64,000 bases of DNA from Lachnospiraceae bacterium. GTDB taxonomy: Bacteria; Bacillota; Clostridia; Lachnospirales; Lachnospiraceae. Under the pieces are notes generated by a model. That model worked only from the letters and a program-made list of their open reading frames with translations. It ran no database searches and was not told the DNA's origin. Within the stretch, counting starts at the first letter, position 1. Each line of letters begins with the position of its first letter. A program made the translations under genes and the position numbers. Positions 29,323-38,670 of this stretch are shown in pieces. Location: NCBI GenBank assembly GCA_015057525.1, contig SVEE01000004.1:1-64000 (forward strand). The letters run 5' to 3'.

Positions 29323-30186
29323 TTACCCCCTAAACTTTGTGAAACCTTCACCAAAAGCTTCACGTATATCTCCAACAAAGCAAATAGCATTTTCATCAAT
29401 TTGATATACTTTTTCCTTGATTTTCACCATTTCTTTAGCCGAAGCCACACACATTATCATAGGTCTATGTTTATCTGTAAAACCTCCCTTTATTTCAATA
29501 TAGCTAACACCCCTTTTAATATCATTTACAATATAATCAGATATACCTCCAAATTGCTCTGATATTATATATAGAAGTTTAGCTCTGTTTGGTCCTTCAA
29601 GAATTGAATCTGATACTTTCGTAACAATATAAATTGCTATGACTGCATAAATTCCGCTTTCAAACCCAAAAACTCCCATACCTAGAGCCACGATAATACC
29701 ATCAATAATTGCCAGTAATTTAGGAATGGATAAATGCTTCATTCTCAAATTTAAAAGTGTAGCAAATAAATCAGTCCCTCCTGACGATGCATATTTTAAA
29801 AATATCATACCTAAGCCCGTCCCCATTGTGACAGCACCCAGAATTATATCTACTAATTTATCACCAGTAAGGAGATTAATATTTATACCTGGCACAATCC
29901 CCAAAAATAAGGTTAAGCTAACTGTACATACCAAGGTTTTTATAAATGTATCTCTTTCAAGCAACTTGTAACCAACTATAAAAAGAGGAACATTTATAAC
30001 GGCATTCACCACCCACATAGGTACACCAAACAATCTTTTTAATATTATTGCAATTCCTGTTACCCCTCCTGCCACAACACCTGTCTTTTCAAAAAACATT
30101 GTCACAGCAACAGCCATTAAAATTGTACCACTTATTAATACTGCATATGTTTTTATTCTTACCTTTAATTCAAAAAAACTCTTCAT
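29323..30186 (-). CDS. YitT family membrane protein
   Basis: A 287-residue protein with five or six spans in the first 200 residues (KTGVVAGGVTGIAIILKRLF and the repeat-like GMIFLKYASSGGTDLFATLL) and a C-terminal cytoplasmic DUF2179 domain (IKGGFTDKHRPMIMCVASAK). Function unknown; relatives have been linked to transport. The start is odd: the ATG lies inside a perfect palindrome that looks like the terminator of the preceding gene, with no ribosome site visible. No better in-frame start is evident before residue 25. Confidence 0.85.
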   Translation of the reverse strand: MKSFFELKVRIKTYAVLISGTILMAVAVTMFFEKTGVVAGGVTGIAIILKRLFGVPMWVVNAVINVPLFIVGYKLLERDTFIKTLVCTVSLTLFLGIVPGININLLTGDKLVDIILGAVTMGTGLGMIFLKYASSGGTDLFATLLNLRMKHLSIPKLLAIIDGIIVALGMGVFGFESGIYAVIAIYIVTKVSDSILEGPNRAKLLYIISEQFGGISDYIVNDIKRGVSYIEIKGGFTDKHRPMIMCVASAKEMVKIKEKVYQIDENAICFVGDIREAFGEGFTKFRG

Positions 30187-30209
30187 AATTATAATTATGA
30201 AGAGTTTTT
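30174..30209. terminator. 36-bp palindrome/terminator overlapping the yitT start
   Basis: A perfect palindrome centred at 30191/30192. On the minus strand it is followed by TTTTTTT, which is also codons 4-5 of yitT. It would terminate the LytR_C transcript 24 bp after that gene while burying the yitT ATG (30186-30184) in the 3' arm. Confidence 0.7.
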
Positions 30210-30233
30210 CTTGTATTATTCACAAATATATAA

Positions 30234-30794
30234 TTAGTGGTCACTGTGTGAGGTTCCTACTATAATTATAATATCATAATTATCTGTAGGTTCAGAAGAA
30301 CCGCCATCTAAATCTCCTACCTCATAGGTAGCTCCCTCAAAGAACTGTAAAAGGTCTTCGCCTACGCCCTCCTGCTTAGAGATAATCTTAGTAGTTTCTA
30401 CACTGGTGAAATAATCTGAAGCAAATGTATTGTTGTATCCATTTTCATTTAAAGTTGCACACCATCTTCCAGCAAGTCCAGATACATCTGTACTATTTAA
30501 AACAAGTATATTTTTACCTGCTGAAGTCACCTCATATGTTGGAGCTTCCTCATCAGTATTTTCCTCGGTATCTTCTGTATCCTCTGCAGTGTTAAACATC
30601 AAATCATCATGAGCTTCCGCCTGAGTAAGTATATCACTATTAACAGTTGTCGGAGTATTCTTACCATCTTTTCCATTATTGACAGCTTTAGTTATAAGAA
30701 CTATTCCAAATACAACTATACAAATTCCTAATATAACAACCGATGCTCGCAAGAACATAGAAAAAAACAATCCAGCAACGCTCTGTTTCTTCAT
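30234..30794 (-). CDS. LytR C-terminal-domain protein
   Basis: A 186-residue protein with a short cytoplasmic tail, one membrane span (about 11-33, VVILGICIVVFGIVLITKAV), an acidic linker (65-85) and a LytR_C domain (about 90-186; ILVLNSTDVSGLAGRWCATL, IIIIVGTSH). LytR_C domains occur beside or within wall-polymer ligases; here the catalytic LCP domain is absent. An extracytoplasmic wall-related role is likely, details unknown. RBS AGGAG. Confidence 0.8.
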   Translation of the reverse strand: MKKQSVAGLFFSMFLRASVVILGICIVVFGIVLITKAVNNGKDGKNTPTTVNSDILTQAEAHDDLMFNTAEDTEDTEENTDEEAPTYEVTSAGKNILVLNSTDVSGLAGRWCATLNENGYNNTFASDYFTSVETTKIISKQEGVGEDLLQFFEGATYEVGDLDGGSSEPTDNYDIIIIVGTSHSDH

Positions 30795-30912
30795 AATTAC
30801 TCCTCCTAATATAATCTAATATATATTCTTACAATCAAAAATATCCATAAAATATTGCAATCTAAATTCAAGTATCTTGTAGTATAACAAATACGCAAAA
30901 ATTTTTCAACCA

Positions 30913-30941
30913 TTTACACGCGAGGTTTACTAAGATATACT
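30913..30941 (+). promoter_or_regulatory. Promoter of the second SDR gene
   Basis: TTTACA (30913-30918), 17-bp spacer, TATACT (30936-30941), 32 bp before the start codon. Confidence 0.7.
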
Positions 30942-30972
30942 ACTAAAAGAATATATTTTTTAAGGAGTTCTC

Positions 30973-31698
30973 ATGAAAACTTTATTAATAACTGGCGCTT
31001 CAAGAGGTATTGGTCGCCAAACCGCAATAGAATTAGCAAAGGATTACGATTACATAGCTATATGTTCAAAAAGTAATATTGACATGCTCGAAGACACTAA
31101 ATCTATAATCGAAAGCCGTGGATGCAAGTGCCGTTGTTTTACAGGTGACGTTGCAAATTATGACTTTGTTTCAAATATGGTTTCTTCTATTATAGAGGAC
31201 ACCGGAACCATTACCACTCTTATTAACAACGCAGGTATCGCTTCCATTGGTCTATTCACAGACACAACTCCTAATAACTGGAGTCATATTATAAACACAA
31301 ACCTTACATCAGTTTATAATACCTGCCACTTGGTTGTACCTTATATGGTCAGAAGCAAGCAAGGCCAAATCATTAACATCTCATCTGTATGGGGGCTTAC
31401 TGGTGCTTCCTGTGAAGTAGCTTATTCAGCTACCAAAGGAGCCATCAACAGTTTTACCAAGGCATTAGCAAAAGAGCTTGCACCTAGCAATATTTCCGTT
31501 AATGCCGTAGCCTTCGGTGCAATAGATACAGACATGAACAAGGAACTCACCTCTGATGACATCGCTGCCCTCAACGAAGAAATTCCATTCGGACGTATGG
31601 CATCACCTACCGAAGCAGCCCTTTGCATAAAAAATCTCCTTGCCATGCCAACCTACCTCACTGGCGAAGTAATCAAATTCGACGGTGCCTGGATATAA
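30973..31698 (+). CDS. SDR family oxidoreductase, FabG-like
   Basis: A 241-residue classical SDR. TGASRGIG (7-14), NNAG near 87, catalytic Ser (NISSVWG) and YSATK, and C-terminal GEVIKFDGAW. This matches 3-oxoacyl-ACP reductase FabG and related ketoreductases, but no fatty-acid genes are adjacent, so the substrate is open. RBS AAGGAG at 7 nt. It converges on an ABC permease gene through palindrome E3. Confidence 0.87.
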   Translation: MKTLLITGASRGIGRQTAIELAKDYDYIAICSKSNIDMLEDTKSIIESRGCKCRCFTGDVANYDFVSNMVSSIIEDTGTITTLINNAGIASIGLFTDTTPNNWSHIINTNLTSVYNTCHLVVPYMVRSKQGQIINISSVWGLTGASCEVAYSATKGAINSFTKALAKELAPSNISVNAVAFGAIDTDMNKELTSDDIAALNEEIPFGRMASPTEAALCIKNLLAMPTYLTGEVIKFDGAWI

Positions 31699-31704
31699 CA
31701 AACC

Positions 31705-32250
31705 GACTAACATATAGCCATGGTTCGGAAGTATATTGTAATATTTCGGGAGACAACTAGGTCACTTAGCATACCTTAGACAGCAAAATTACGATAAATT
31801 GCGCTGCGTAAGAAGTGTCTGAGTGGTACTTCTAGAATAATATATGGTTTTTGCTTGCAATCTACGCTCGTTGCAAATAACTATAATTTTCGACTTGTGA
31901 TGGTCTTATTAGGCCCTGCTCTCGCAAACTCGCAGCCCGACAGAAAATAAAAAAAGATGACGGAAATTTCTTTCGTAGAACGAAAGTTTTTCCGTCATCT
32001 TTTTTATTTTCTGCCGCGCCACTCAAACACTGCTTACGCAGGGCCGTCATCACAAGTCTGAAAATTAAGGTATTTGTAACTCACTACTTGTCTGCGCAAA
32101 AACCATATATTATTCTTAGAAGTACCGCGAGTTTTCGAAAGCAGCGCATAATCAAAAATCGTAATTTTGCTATCTTAGGTATACTTACGTGACCGTAAGG
32201 TTGCCCCGAAATATTACAATATACTTCCAGACCACAGCTATATGTTAGTC
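31705..32250. repeat. Interrupted palindrome E3 with heterotypic bubbles
   Basis: A 546-bp near-palindrome filling the gap between convergent genes; the right arm includes the permease stop codon. Both arms open with GACTAACATATAG. Type C blocks (GTAAGAAGTGTCTGAGTGG at 31808-31826; GTAAGCAGTGTTTGAGTGG as complement of 32019-32037; 17 of 19 identical) and type D blocks (31920-31935 and complement of 32125-32140; 13 of 16 identical) are opposed C/D at one bubble and D/C at the other. Two further bubbles occur near 31752-31771 and 31855-31875. The apex is a terminator. No credible coding frame. Confidence 0.83.
31942..32012. terminator. Bidirectional terminator at the E3 apex
   Basis: Long stem with AAGATGACGGAAA/TTTCCGTCATCTT core, an inner CTTTCG/CGAAAG stem, an A-rich left flank and a T-rich right flank. 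Serves the SDR (+) and ABC permease (-) transcripts. Confidence 0.85.
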
Positions 32251-33489
32251 TGTTTTCTTAAGGGACTTCAAGGCATTGCTAATTTTGATTGGATTGCCGT
32301 AACGAAGTGTTGAGTTACGGAAGATTTTACCTCCAATGATACCCATAGCAACTACTGATGCGTAAAGTACTACAGCAGAAATGACGATTTCAATCATTCC
32401 AACCGAGCCCATTGCAACTCGCGCAAACATTGCAGAGTATGAACTGATTGGGAGGTATGAGCAAACCTTCATAAGCATGCTGTCAGGATCCATAATACCG
32501 AATAATGTTACCATGTATACTATCATGATAATCATCTGAGCCGAACCAGCAGTCTTGTTTAAGTCTTCAATCTTAGATACAAGGGCACCAAGAGCACCGT
32601 ACATAAATGCATAGAACAAGAATCCACCTATACCGAAGATTGCAAATGTAAGAAGAACCTCACCAGGAATATCAAGGAACATGCCTAACCCATTTGGCAA
32701 GTAGTCCTTGTTAAACTGATATGAACCAAGTGTAGCAAGAGCAATTAAACCAAACTGGAATACTGCTGCCACAACACCTGCTAACACCTTTCCAAAGAGA
32801 AGTGCTGTTGTAGATGTACTTGTTACAAGAATCTCTATAGAACGATTACTCTTCTCGTTAGTAATACCTGATGCAATAGTTGTGCCGTAAGCAATGATAA
32901 TCATAAATACAAGGATTACTAATATGTAGCAGTACCAGTAGTTCTGCATACCATCCTTACCCAATATATTTTCATTTACAGTAATTTCCGCATACTCTAC
33001 CGCAAGATACTCTTCTAAGTTAAGATTGTTTTTCTCGCAGTAATCCATCTTTACAACCATGCCCATGTACTCTCTAAATACTTCCATGTCACTGTTGTCC
33101 ATAGACTTGTTAAACACATAGAAATCAAACTCTGTGATTGACTTGATTACAAAACCTGCCTCTGCCTTTTCTTCTTCAACAAGAGTCTTCACTTCATCTG
33201 CAGATGCTACCTCTGTAAACTTAGCATCACTAAAGTAAGTTGCCAACACTTCCATATCTCCAAGTCCATCTGGATCGTAGATAGCTATATTTCTTAAATC
33301 TTCTTCATTTACTTCTGCCTCTATATTTTTGTCATCTGAATCATTTTCTCCTTTTACAGAATCAATGATTCTAGGAACAAACATAAGTGTTCCTGCAATA
33401 ATCGCTATAAGAATTGTCATTATCATATATGACTTGCTTTTAAAATAATTATCAAGCTCAAACTTAAATATTGTTCTAAAGTTTTTCAT
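32245..33489 (-). CDS. ABC-2 permease, NatB-like
   Basis: A 414-residue permease: first span near 20-40, a large extracellular domain (about 45-180), then five or six spans at 185-400 with the SGITNEKSNRSIEILVTSTS loop typical of the NatB/ABC-2 exporter group. It probably exports Na+ or a peptide/antimicrobial. It follows its ATPase gene by 1 bp. Confidence 0.85.
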   Translation of the reverse strand: MKNFRTIFKFELDNYFKSKSYMIMTILIAIIAGTLMFVPRIIDSVKGENDSDDKNIEAEVNEEDLRNIAIYDPDGLGDMEVLATYFSDAKFTEVASADEVKTLVEEEKAEAGFVIKSITEFDFYVFNKSMDNSDMEVFREYMGMVVKMDYCEKNNLNLEEYLAVEYAEITVNENILGKDGMQNYWYCYILVILVFMIIIAYGTTIASGITNEKSNRSIEILVTSTSTTALLFGKVLAGVVAAVFQFGLIALATLGSYQFNKDYLPNGLGMFLDIPGEVLLTFAIFGIGGFLFYAFMYGALGALVSKIEDLNKTAGSAQMIIMIVYMVTLFGIMDPDSMLMKVCSYLPISSYSAMFARVAMGSVGMIEIVISAVVLYASVVAMGIIGGKIFRNSTLRYGNPIKISNALKSLKKTD

Positions 33490-33490
33490 A

Positions 33491-34480
33491 TTACTTTCCT
33501 CCCTTTCCGAATAATCCTTTTTTCTTAGGAGTAGTCTCTTCTACAGTTTCCTCTTCCTCTACTACTTCCTCTTCTCCAACCTTGGAGACAAAAATATCGT
33601 TAAGGGATGGCTCATATGCACCAAATGTTTTAACATCCACATTAAGATTCTTAAGGGAATCAAGTATCTGCCACTGGTCAACACCCTCGTTCACATCAAG
33701 AACAACATAGTGTTTTGTGACAAAAAGTACTTTAACCTTATCTGAAAGCTTATCCTCACAAAGCGCCTTTAAGCCCTCAAGGTCATAGTTATTAGCCGAA
33801 AGTATTTTTCTTCCTTTACCATACTGTTCTTTTATCTCATCAAGATTACCAGCAAGAACAACATCACCATGATTGATAATTGCAATATCCTCACAGAATT
33901 CTTCTACATAGCTCATCTGATGACTTGAGAATATAACAATTCTTCCTTCAGAAATAAGCTCAGTAATTACATCTTTAAGTATCTGAGAGTTAACAGGGTC
34001 AAGTCCACTAAATGGCTCGTCAAGGATTACAATTTCAGGTTCACCTACAAGTGTTGCCGCAAGCTGTACCTTCTGCTGATTACCCTTCGAAAGTGTCTCC
34101 AGCTTTCTGTCTGTATACTCAGACACCTGAAGTCTTTCAAGCCACTTCTTAGTACTCTTGGCAGCTTCCTTCTTAGTCATTCCTCTAAGCATAGCAAGAT
34201 ATATCATCTGCTCCTTCACTACCTTCTTAGGATAAAGACCTCTTTCCTCTGGAAGATACCCCACTTGACTTCCATCTGGTTTGAATTTTTCACCATCTAA
34301 AAGTACTTCGCCCTCATTTGCACGAAATACATCCATGATGATTCGCATAGTTGTAGTCTTACCGGCACCATTTCTACCAAGTAGACCAAGTGCTCTTCCG
34401 CTTTCTACGGAAAAACTCACGCCGTGAAGCACTTCTTTTTCTTCAAAGCTTTTCTTGATGTTCTTTAACTCAAGTTTCAT
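33491..34480 (-). CDS. ABC exporter ATPase, NatA-like
   Basis: A 329-residue ATPase. Walker A GRNGAGKTTT (35-44), signature LSKGNQQKVQLAATL, Walker B IVILDEPFSGLDP, H-loop FSSHQMSYVEE. The C-terminus (about 225-300) is the extension common to exporter ATPases, followed by an acidic/basic tail EEEETVEETTPKKKGLFGKG. RBS GGAGG. Works with the permease at 32245-33489; regulated perhaps by the XRE protein upstream. Confidence 0.9.
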   Translation of the reverse strand: MKLELKNIKKSFEEKEVLHGVSFSVESGRALGLLGRNGAGKTTTMRIIMDVFRANEGEVLLDGEKFKPDGSQVGYLPEERGLYPKKVVKEQMIYLAMLRGMTKKEAAKSTKKWLERLQVSEYTDRKLETLSKGNQQKVQLAATLVGEPEIVILDEPFSGLDPVNSQILKDVITELISEGRIVIFSSHQMSYVEEFCEDIAIINHGDVVLAGNLDEIKEQYGKGRKILSANNYDLEGLKALCEDKLSDKVKVLFVTKHYVVLDVNEGVDQWQILDSLKNLNVDVKTFGAYEPSLNDIFVSKVGEEEVVEEEETVEETTPKKKGLFGKGGK

Positions 34481-34515
34481 ATATTTTCTCCTCCTTAAAA
34501 TGAGTTTTTAACTTT

Positions 34516-34710
34516 TTAGTTCTCCCAAAATAGTTCATCTAATGTCTTTCCCAACGCCTTGCATATTGCTATACAAAGGTTAATAGTTGGATTGTAGTCT
34601 CCCTTTTCTATGGCACTTATGGTCTGGCGGGAAACTCCTACCTTCTCTGCCAGCTCAGCCTGCGATATATCTAGTCCTGCTCTGGCGGCCTTTATTCTTA
34701 GATTCTTCAT
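34516..34710 (-). CDS. XRE-family helix-turn-helix regulator
   Basis: A 64-residue single-domain Cro/CI-type regulator with SQAELAEKVGVSRQTISAIE as recognition region and the ending ICKALGKTLDELFWEN. It matches the small YozG-like family that often sits with a membrane protein and an ABC exporter in Firmicutes. It lies 8 bp after the membrane-protein gene and 35 bp before the ATPase gene, so the four genes form one operon. Confidence 0.92.
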   Translation of the reverse strand: MKNLRIKAARAGLDISQAELAEKVGVSRQTISAIEKGDYNPTINLCIAICKALGKTLDELFWEN

Positions 34711-34718
34711 GATATCAC

Positions 34719-35249
34719 CTAAGCCTCTTTCTTATCTTTATGTTGTTTGATAAGTATAACCAGCACTGTGATCAATAAGAAAATTGCACATACAAGATTC
34801 AAACACTCGAAGGTTATAACGCCATTCTTTACCATACCACCATCTAACCAGGCGTTTATTCCAATCATAAAGTTTGCTATGGCAATAATTATAAATGTTA
34901 TAACTGTCTGTGGCACTCTTTCATTTAAAGCAAAGTAGCCATCATTAAGTATAGTGTACCAAGCATAAACTCCAATACCCATTATAACTATAATAACAAT
35001 TGCAGCGCTTTCTTCTATAGGAAGTTCGCCTAGACCTATCAAAGTTATGGCATAAAGCATACTTATGGTTACCATAGTGTAAAATGCATATTTGAATCCT
35101 CTACCTCTGATTAGTTCCTGACGCTCGTCGTATTTTCTCTTAAGCTTTTTGTCCTTTGTAATTCCTATCAACATTGGAATCATTATAATTGCTGTGAATA
35201 TAATCACGCCAAATATAAAACCTAAACCGTATGACAAATTATCACTCAT
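34719..35249 (-). CDS. Six-span membrane protein, XRE-operon associated
   Basis: A 176-residue protein with about six hydrophobic spans and a cytoplasmic loop KRKYDERQELIRGRGFKY near residue 35-50, a motif common in small Firmicute membrane proteins encoded before XRE regulators and ABC exporters. Function unknown; it may sense or modulate the regulator. The start at 35249 follows AAGGAG. Gap 35250-35418 contains only AT-rich sequence and the end region of the next operon. Confidence 0.7.
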   Translation of the reverse strand: MSDNLSYGLGFIFGVIIFTAIIMIPMLIGITKDKKLKRKYDERQELIRGRGFKYAFYTMVTISMLYAITLIGLGELPIEESAAIVIIVIMGIGVYAWYTILNDGYFALNERVPQTVITFIIIAIANFMIGINAWLDGGMVKNGVITFECLNLVCAIFLLITVLVILIKQHKDKKEA

Positions 35250-35418
35250 AAAATACACTCCTTTATCATCACAAGGAAACTTTCTCAAAAATTTATTATA
35301 GCTTCCACACTACGCTCTACCTTGTTACAATTTGGAGTATATTACTTGTTTTACAATATGTCAAGTATATTTTACATTTTATTTGTTTTATTTTACGCTT
35401 TGCCATTATTACTGGCTA

Positions 35419-36006
35419 CTACTTTACAAAAAAAGTCTGACAGCAGCCTATAAAAAAAGGTATCAAAAAACCATATACCAAAAGAAACACAAGATTTGCC
35501 CATGTTATTCCATGGAATGCCAAAAGACTGATTCCAAGCTGTAGAATCGTACAACCCAGAAAAACCTTAACCACAAAATTAAGCATCTTTTTAAATCTGT
35601 AAAGTTTCAGAGCTGCCAAAGATACTGGCAAATATTTAATTATGCTGTACAAGGAATTTACTCTTCCATAGCCGCCAACAAAGCTTTCCTTACCTGTTAA
35701 AAAAGCCTGCTGATAAAAGAACACAGGGAACATAATCACAAAAGCCATAACACCTAAAAATTCCTTATCCAAACCTTCCTTCATCATCTGTTGCATTGGA
35801 AAAGCACTGAACACCAGCTGTATAAATGTAAATATTCCTGACACCAGCCAATAACCAACATTTGAAATGTCATAGGTAAAGTACTCCTTATAAAAGCTAT
35901 CTATAATAGTTTGTTGACTTTTTATGTAGTCTTTTTCACTCATCATCAAAGCATTATTTATTCTGTTATTTGATTCGTTATTTATTTCATAAGTTATTGC
36001 ATCCAT
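35419..36006 (-). CDS. ABC-2-like permease, second transporter of the GntR operon
   Basis: A 195-residue hydrophobic protein with about four or five spans, shorter than its counterpart at 37085-37786. It overlaps the preceding ATPase gene by 20 nt, so the two are coupled. It is likely the membrane half of a YtrBC-like exporter whose substrate is unknown. No recognisable catalytic motif. Confidence 0.7.
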   Translation of the reverse strand: MDAITYEINNESNNRINNALMMSEKDYIKSQQTIIDSFYKEYFTYDISNVGYWLVSGIFTFIQLVFSAFPMQQMMKEGLDKEFLGVMAFVIMFPVFFYQQAFLTGKESFVGGYGRVNSLYSIIKYLPVSLAALKLYRFKKMLNFVVKVFLGCTILQLGISLLAFHGITWANLVFLLVYGFLIPFFIGCCQTFFVK

Positions 36007-36664
36007 ATACTATTTCTCCTATATCCATGCTCTCTCCAAATTTTATCAGCTTTCCATTTTCAAGAATCCCCAAATAATCCATCTTCTGTTCCATCTCTGA
36101 CTCTATATGGCTTGTCATAAGTACAGACGCACTCTCATCTTCTATAACCTTATGGAGCAGCTTAAAAAAATCTATTCTAAACACAGGATCCATACCCGCT
36201 GTCACTTCATCCAACAAATACAAAACTGGTTTATGTCCCATTGCAAACGCCATCTGAAATTTCATTCGTTCTCCTCTTGATAGCTTGCTAAGGGTAACAC
36301 CTCCCGACACACCCATATCTTTCATTGCCTGCTTGTATATTTCCCTATCATAATTTGTGTAAAATCTGCTATACATGTCCATATTTTGGTCAGGAGTTCT
36401 ATCCTCAAAAAATCTATTCTCATCAGACACAAATCCTATAAACTGTTTCATATAGCCATGATTTTGTCTTATATCATATCCGGCAATTTTAATATTTCCT
36501 GAATACTTCTTTTTTTCATTCATAATATAATCTATGAGCGTGGTCTTACCTGCTCCGTTAGCTCCAGCAAGCCCCATTATGTATCCTGACGGAAGAGAAA
36601 AGTTTATATTATTAAGTTTGAATTTTCCTTTAATTCCTGTTACATTCTCAAATTCCAGCATCAT
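35987..36664 (-). CDS. ABC ATPase, second transporter of the GntR operon
   Basis: A 225-residue ATPase. Walker A GANGAGKTTLI (about 33-43), signature-like LSRGERMKFQMAFAM, Walker B LYLLDEVTAGMDP, H-loop LMTSH. The LSRGE signature (for LSGGQ) is shared with YtrB-type ATPases. It overlaps the GntR gene by 17 nt upstream and its permease by 20 nt. Confidence 0.88.
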   Translation of the reverse strand: MMLEFENVTGIKGKFKLNNINFSLPSGYIMGLAGANGAGKTTLIDYIMNEKKKYSGNIKIAGYDIRQNHGYMKQFIGFVSDENRFFEDRTPDQNMDMYSRFYTNYDREIYKQAMKDMGVSGGVTLSKLSRGERMKFQMAFAMGHKPVLYLLDEVTAGMDPVFRIDFFKLLHKVIEDESASVLMTSHIESEMEQKMDYLGILENGKLIKFGESMDIGEIVYGCNNL

Positions 36665-37025
36665 AAAGCGCCTCCACCATTTCCTTTATATCCTCTGCAC
36701 TTAAGCCTGCCTGTTTTGCATCGCCTATTATCTCCGCAAGTCTCTTTTCTAACATAACAAGTTGTTTTTCCATGAGATAATCCGTATTATATTCACAAAC
36801 ATAAAATCCCTTGCCAGGAACCGAACGTATAAGACCTTCCTTTTCCAAATCCTCATAAGCTCTTTTGGTTGTAATTACACTGACATTCAAATCGCCTGCC
36901 AATGCTCTTATAGAAGGAAGTGCTTCTCCCGCCGAAAGTTCACCGGTAACGATAGCATTTTTTAATTGATTTACAATCTGTTCATAGATTGCTAAAGTTC
37001 CTTGTGGTTGTATTACTATTTTCAT
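36648..37025 (-). CDS. GntR-family regulator, YtrA type
   Basis: A 125-residue repressor with the N-terminal winged helix (QIVNQLKNAIVTGELSAGEA then LPSIRALAGDLNVSVITTKR) and a short C-terminal dimerisation helix, the YtrA layout. Such proteins bind AT-rich palindromes and control adjacent ABC exporters, often in response to wall stress. It sits between two ATPase-permease pairs and probably represses from the palindrome at 38671-38690. Confidence 0.92.
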   Translation of the reverse strand: MKIVIQPQGTLAIYEQIVNQLKNAIVTGELSAGEALPSIRALAGDLNVSVITTKRAYEDLEKEGLIRSVPGKGFYVCEYNTDYLMEKQLVMLEKRLAEIIGDAKQAGLSAEDIKEMVEALYDAGI

Positions 37026-37084
37026 ATTTCACCTTTTCTATATATGTGCTTGTAGTTGTATTTTTATTTCAAACGTAATATTAG

Positions 37085-37786
37085 TTATTTATCATAGCTT
37101 ATCTCGTAGTTCATAGCCTTCTCTACTGCCTTATTCCAATACGACATATGCTTAATAGTAAGTGGTAGCTGAAACAAAATCGCAGGTATTATAAATATCA
37201 GATTCACATATACATTTCTCATACCCTCGTCCTGACATAGCAAAAAGGCTATTCCAAACAACGAAAAAATGGTTATAACTATATCTATTCCCTGCACAAT
37301 TCCTCTGGTATCGCTTTTTATCTGTGGCCAAGCTTCCCTTTCTTCTATATTATAACGTTCGTTCATTCCACAGAAAATCAAAGCAAACGTCAAAATATTA
37401 TACACTATTACAACATAAGTAATAACATGACACATATCAAATATCACAAGTGGCAATGTACAGACAGCTCCAAATAACGTACAAAAGCAAATTCTAAATA
37501 TCGCAGACTTCACAATATATTCTCTCTTCATCTGCTGACTAAGTGGCACCAAATACATCTGCTTAGGCATTTTCATAATGTGCAAACAACCCGAGTTAAC
37601 TGTATGTATAGTAGGTATCGCAATCAAATAATATATAATAGCATACTGTACTTTCTCATACATCCCCATAATGACAGGAAGCATAACAGCAAAATAAACT
37701 ATCATATATAAGGAATTAGCCACCTTTGTCTTGAAATTACTCCACCTAAAAGCAACAAAATAATCTCTTATTATCCTAGCTGTCAT
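37085..37786 (-). CDS. ABC-2-like permease, first transporter of the GntR operon
   Basis: A 233-residue membrane protein with about six spans. It overlaps the ATPase gene by 4 nt (ATGA), a sign of coupled translation. It gives no other motif. Together with the ATPase it forms the first exporter of the operon. Confidence 0.75.
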   Translation of the reverse strand: MTARIIRDYFVAFRWSNFKTKVANSLYMIVYFAVMLPVIMGMYEKVQYAIIYYLIAIPTIHTVNSGCLHIMKMPKQMYLVPLSQQMKREYIVKSAIFRICFCTLFGAVCTLPLVIFDMCHVITYVVIVYNILTFALIFCGMNERYNIEEREAWPQIKSDTRGIVQGIDIVITIFSLFGIAFLLCQDEGMRNVYVNLIFIIPAILFQLPLTIKHMSYWNKAVEKAMNYEISYDK

Positions 37787-38646
37787 CTTTTACTTCCTCC
37801 TTTGTCTCTTTTAGTGATAAAATACATAAACTCCTCAAGTGTTGGAATCGCTACAGTAAGACTATCATCATAAGTATACCTTGGTCTATGATTTACCAAT
37901 GCCCTTGTACCGTATTTTCCATCTTCCTTATGTATTATTCTATCTTTAGAAAGAAGGTTTATCTTATATTTCTCTCCAGTAAGAAGCCTATAACTATCTC
38001 TAAGTTTTTCTATATCTCCCGAAAAAATTGTTCCACCATTTTCTATATATAATATGTAATCAGCAAGCTTATCCAAATCCTCTGTAAGATGAGTCGAAAG
38101 AATCACACTTTTAGTTCCATCAGCAATATATTCCTTAAGTACCGCAAAAAATTCTTTTCTAAACTGCGGGTCAAAGTTACCTGTTGGCTCGTCAAGTATA
38201 AGAAGTTTGGCATCGTACGATAAAGAAAAAGCAAATTGAAACTTAAGTTTTTCTCCCTTTGAAAGCTTTTTGAATTTTCTGTTACCATCCAAGCCGAAGC
38301 GTTCCATATACATTTCCAAAGTATCTATACTAAAATTTTTATAATATGCTCCATAGTTAACACCATTTTCTCTAAGTGATGCACTATGGTCAAAAAGTTC
38401 GTCCAAAAGCACAGTTCCTATAACATTTCTAATCTCAACCTCACTATCATCATATCCCATGCCATCTATAAAAAGTTCTCCCGCATCTGCATTATATAGA
38501 CCGAGAATAATATGTATAAGCGAAGTTTTTCCCGAACCGTTAGAGCCTATCAAACCTAGAATATAGCCCTCTGGTAACTCTAAAGATATATCCTTAATAT
38601 GAAATTTCCCCAAACGTTTACTGATGCCATCAAGTTTCAATAACAT
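37783..38646 (-). CDS. ABC ATPase, first transporter of the GntR operon
   Basis: A 287-residue ATPase. Walker A GSNGSGKTSLI (about 35-45), signature LSKGEKLKFQFAFSL, Walker B LLILDEPTGNFDP, H-loop LSTHLTEDLD. Residues 215-287 are a C-terminal extension of unknown role. The start at 38646 follows GGAGGTGAGTTG. It is the first gene of the five-gene operon. Confidence 0.9.
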   Translation of the reverse strand: MLLKLDGISKRLGKFHIKDISLELPEGYILGLIGSNGSGKTSLIHIILGLYNADAGELFIDGMGYDDSEVEIRNVIGTVLLDELFDHSASLRENGVNYGAYYKNFSIDTLEMYMERFGLDGNRKFKKLSKGEKLKFQFAFSLSYDAKLLILDEPTGNFDPQFRKEFFAVLKEYIADGTKSVILSTHLTEDLDKLADYILYIENGGTIFSGDIEKLRDSYRLLTGEKYKINLLSKDRIIHKEDGKYGTRALVNHRPRYTYDDSLTVAIPTLEEFMYFITKRDKGGSKR

Positions 38647-38670
38647 CAACTCACCTCCATGTATATCAAC

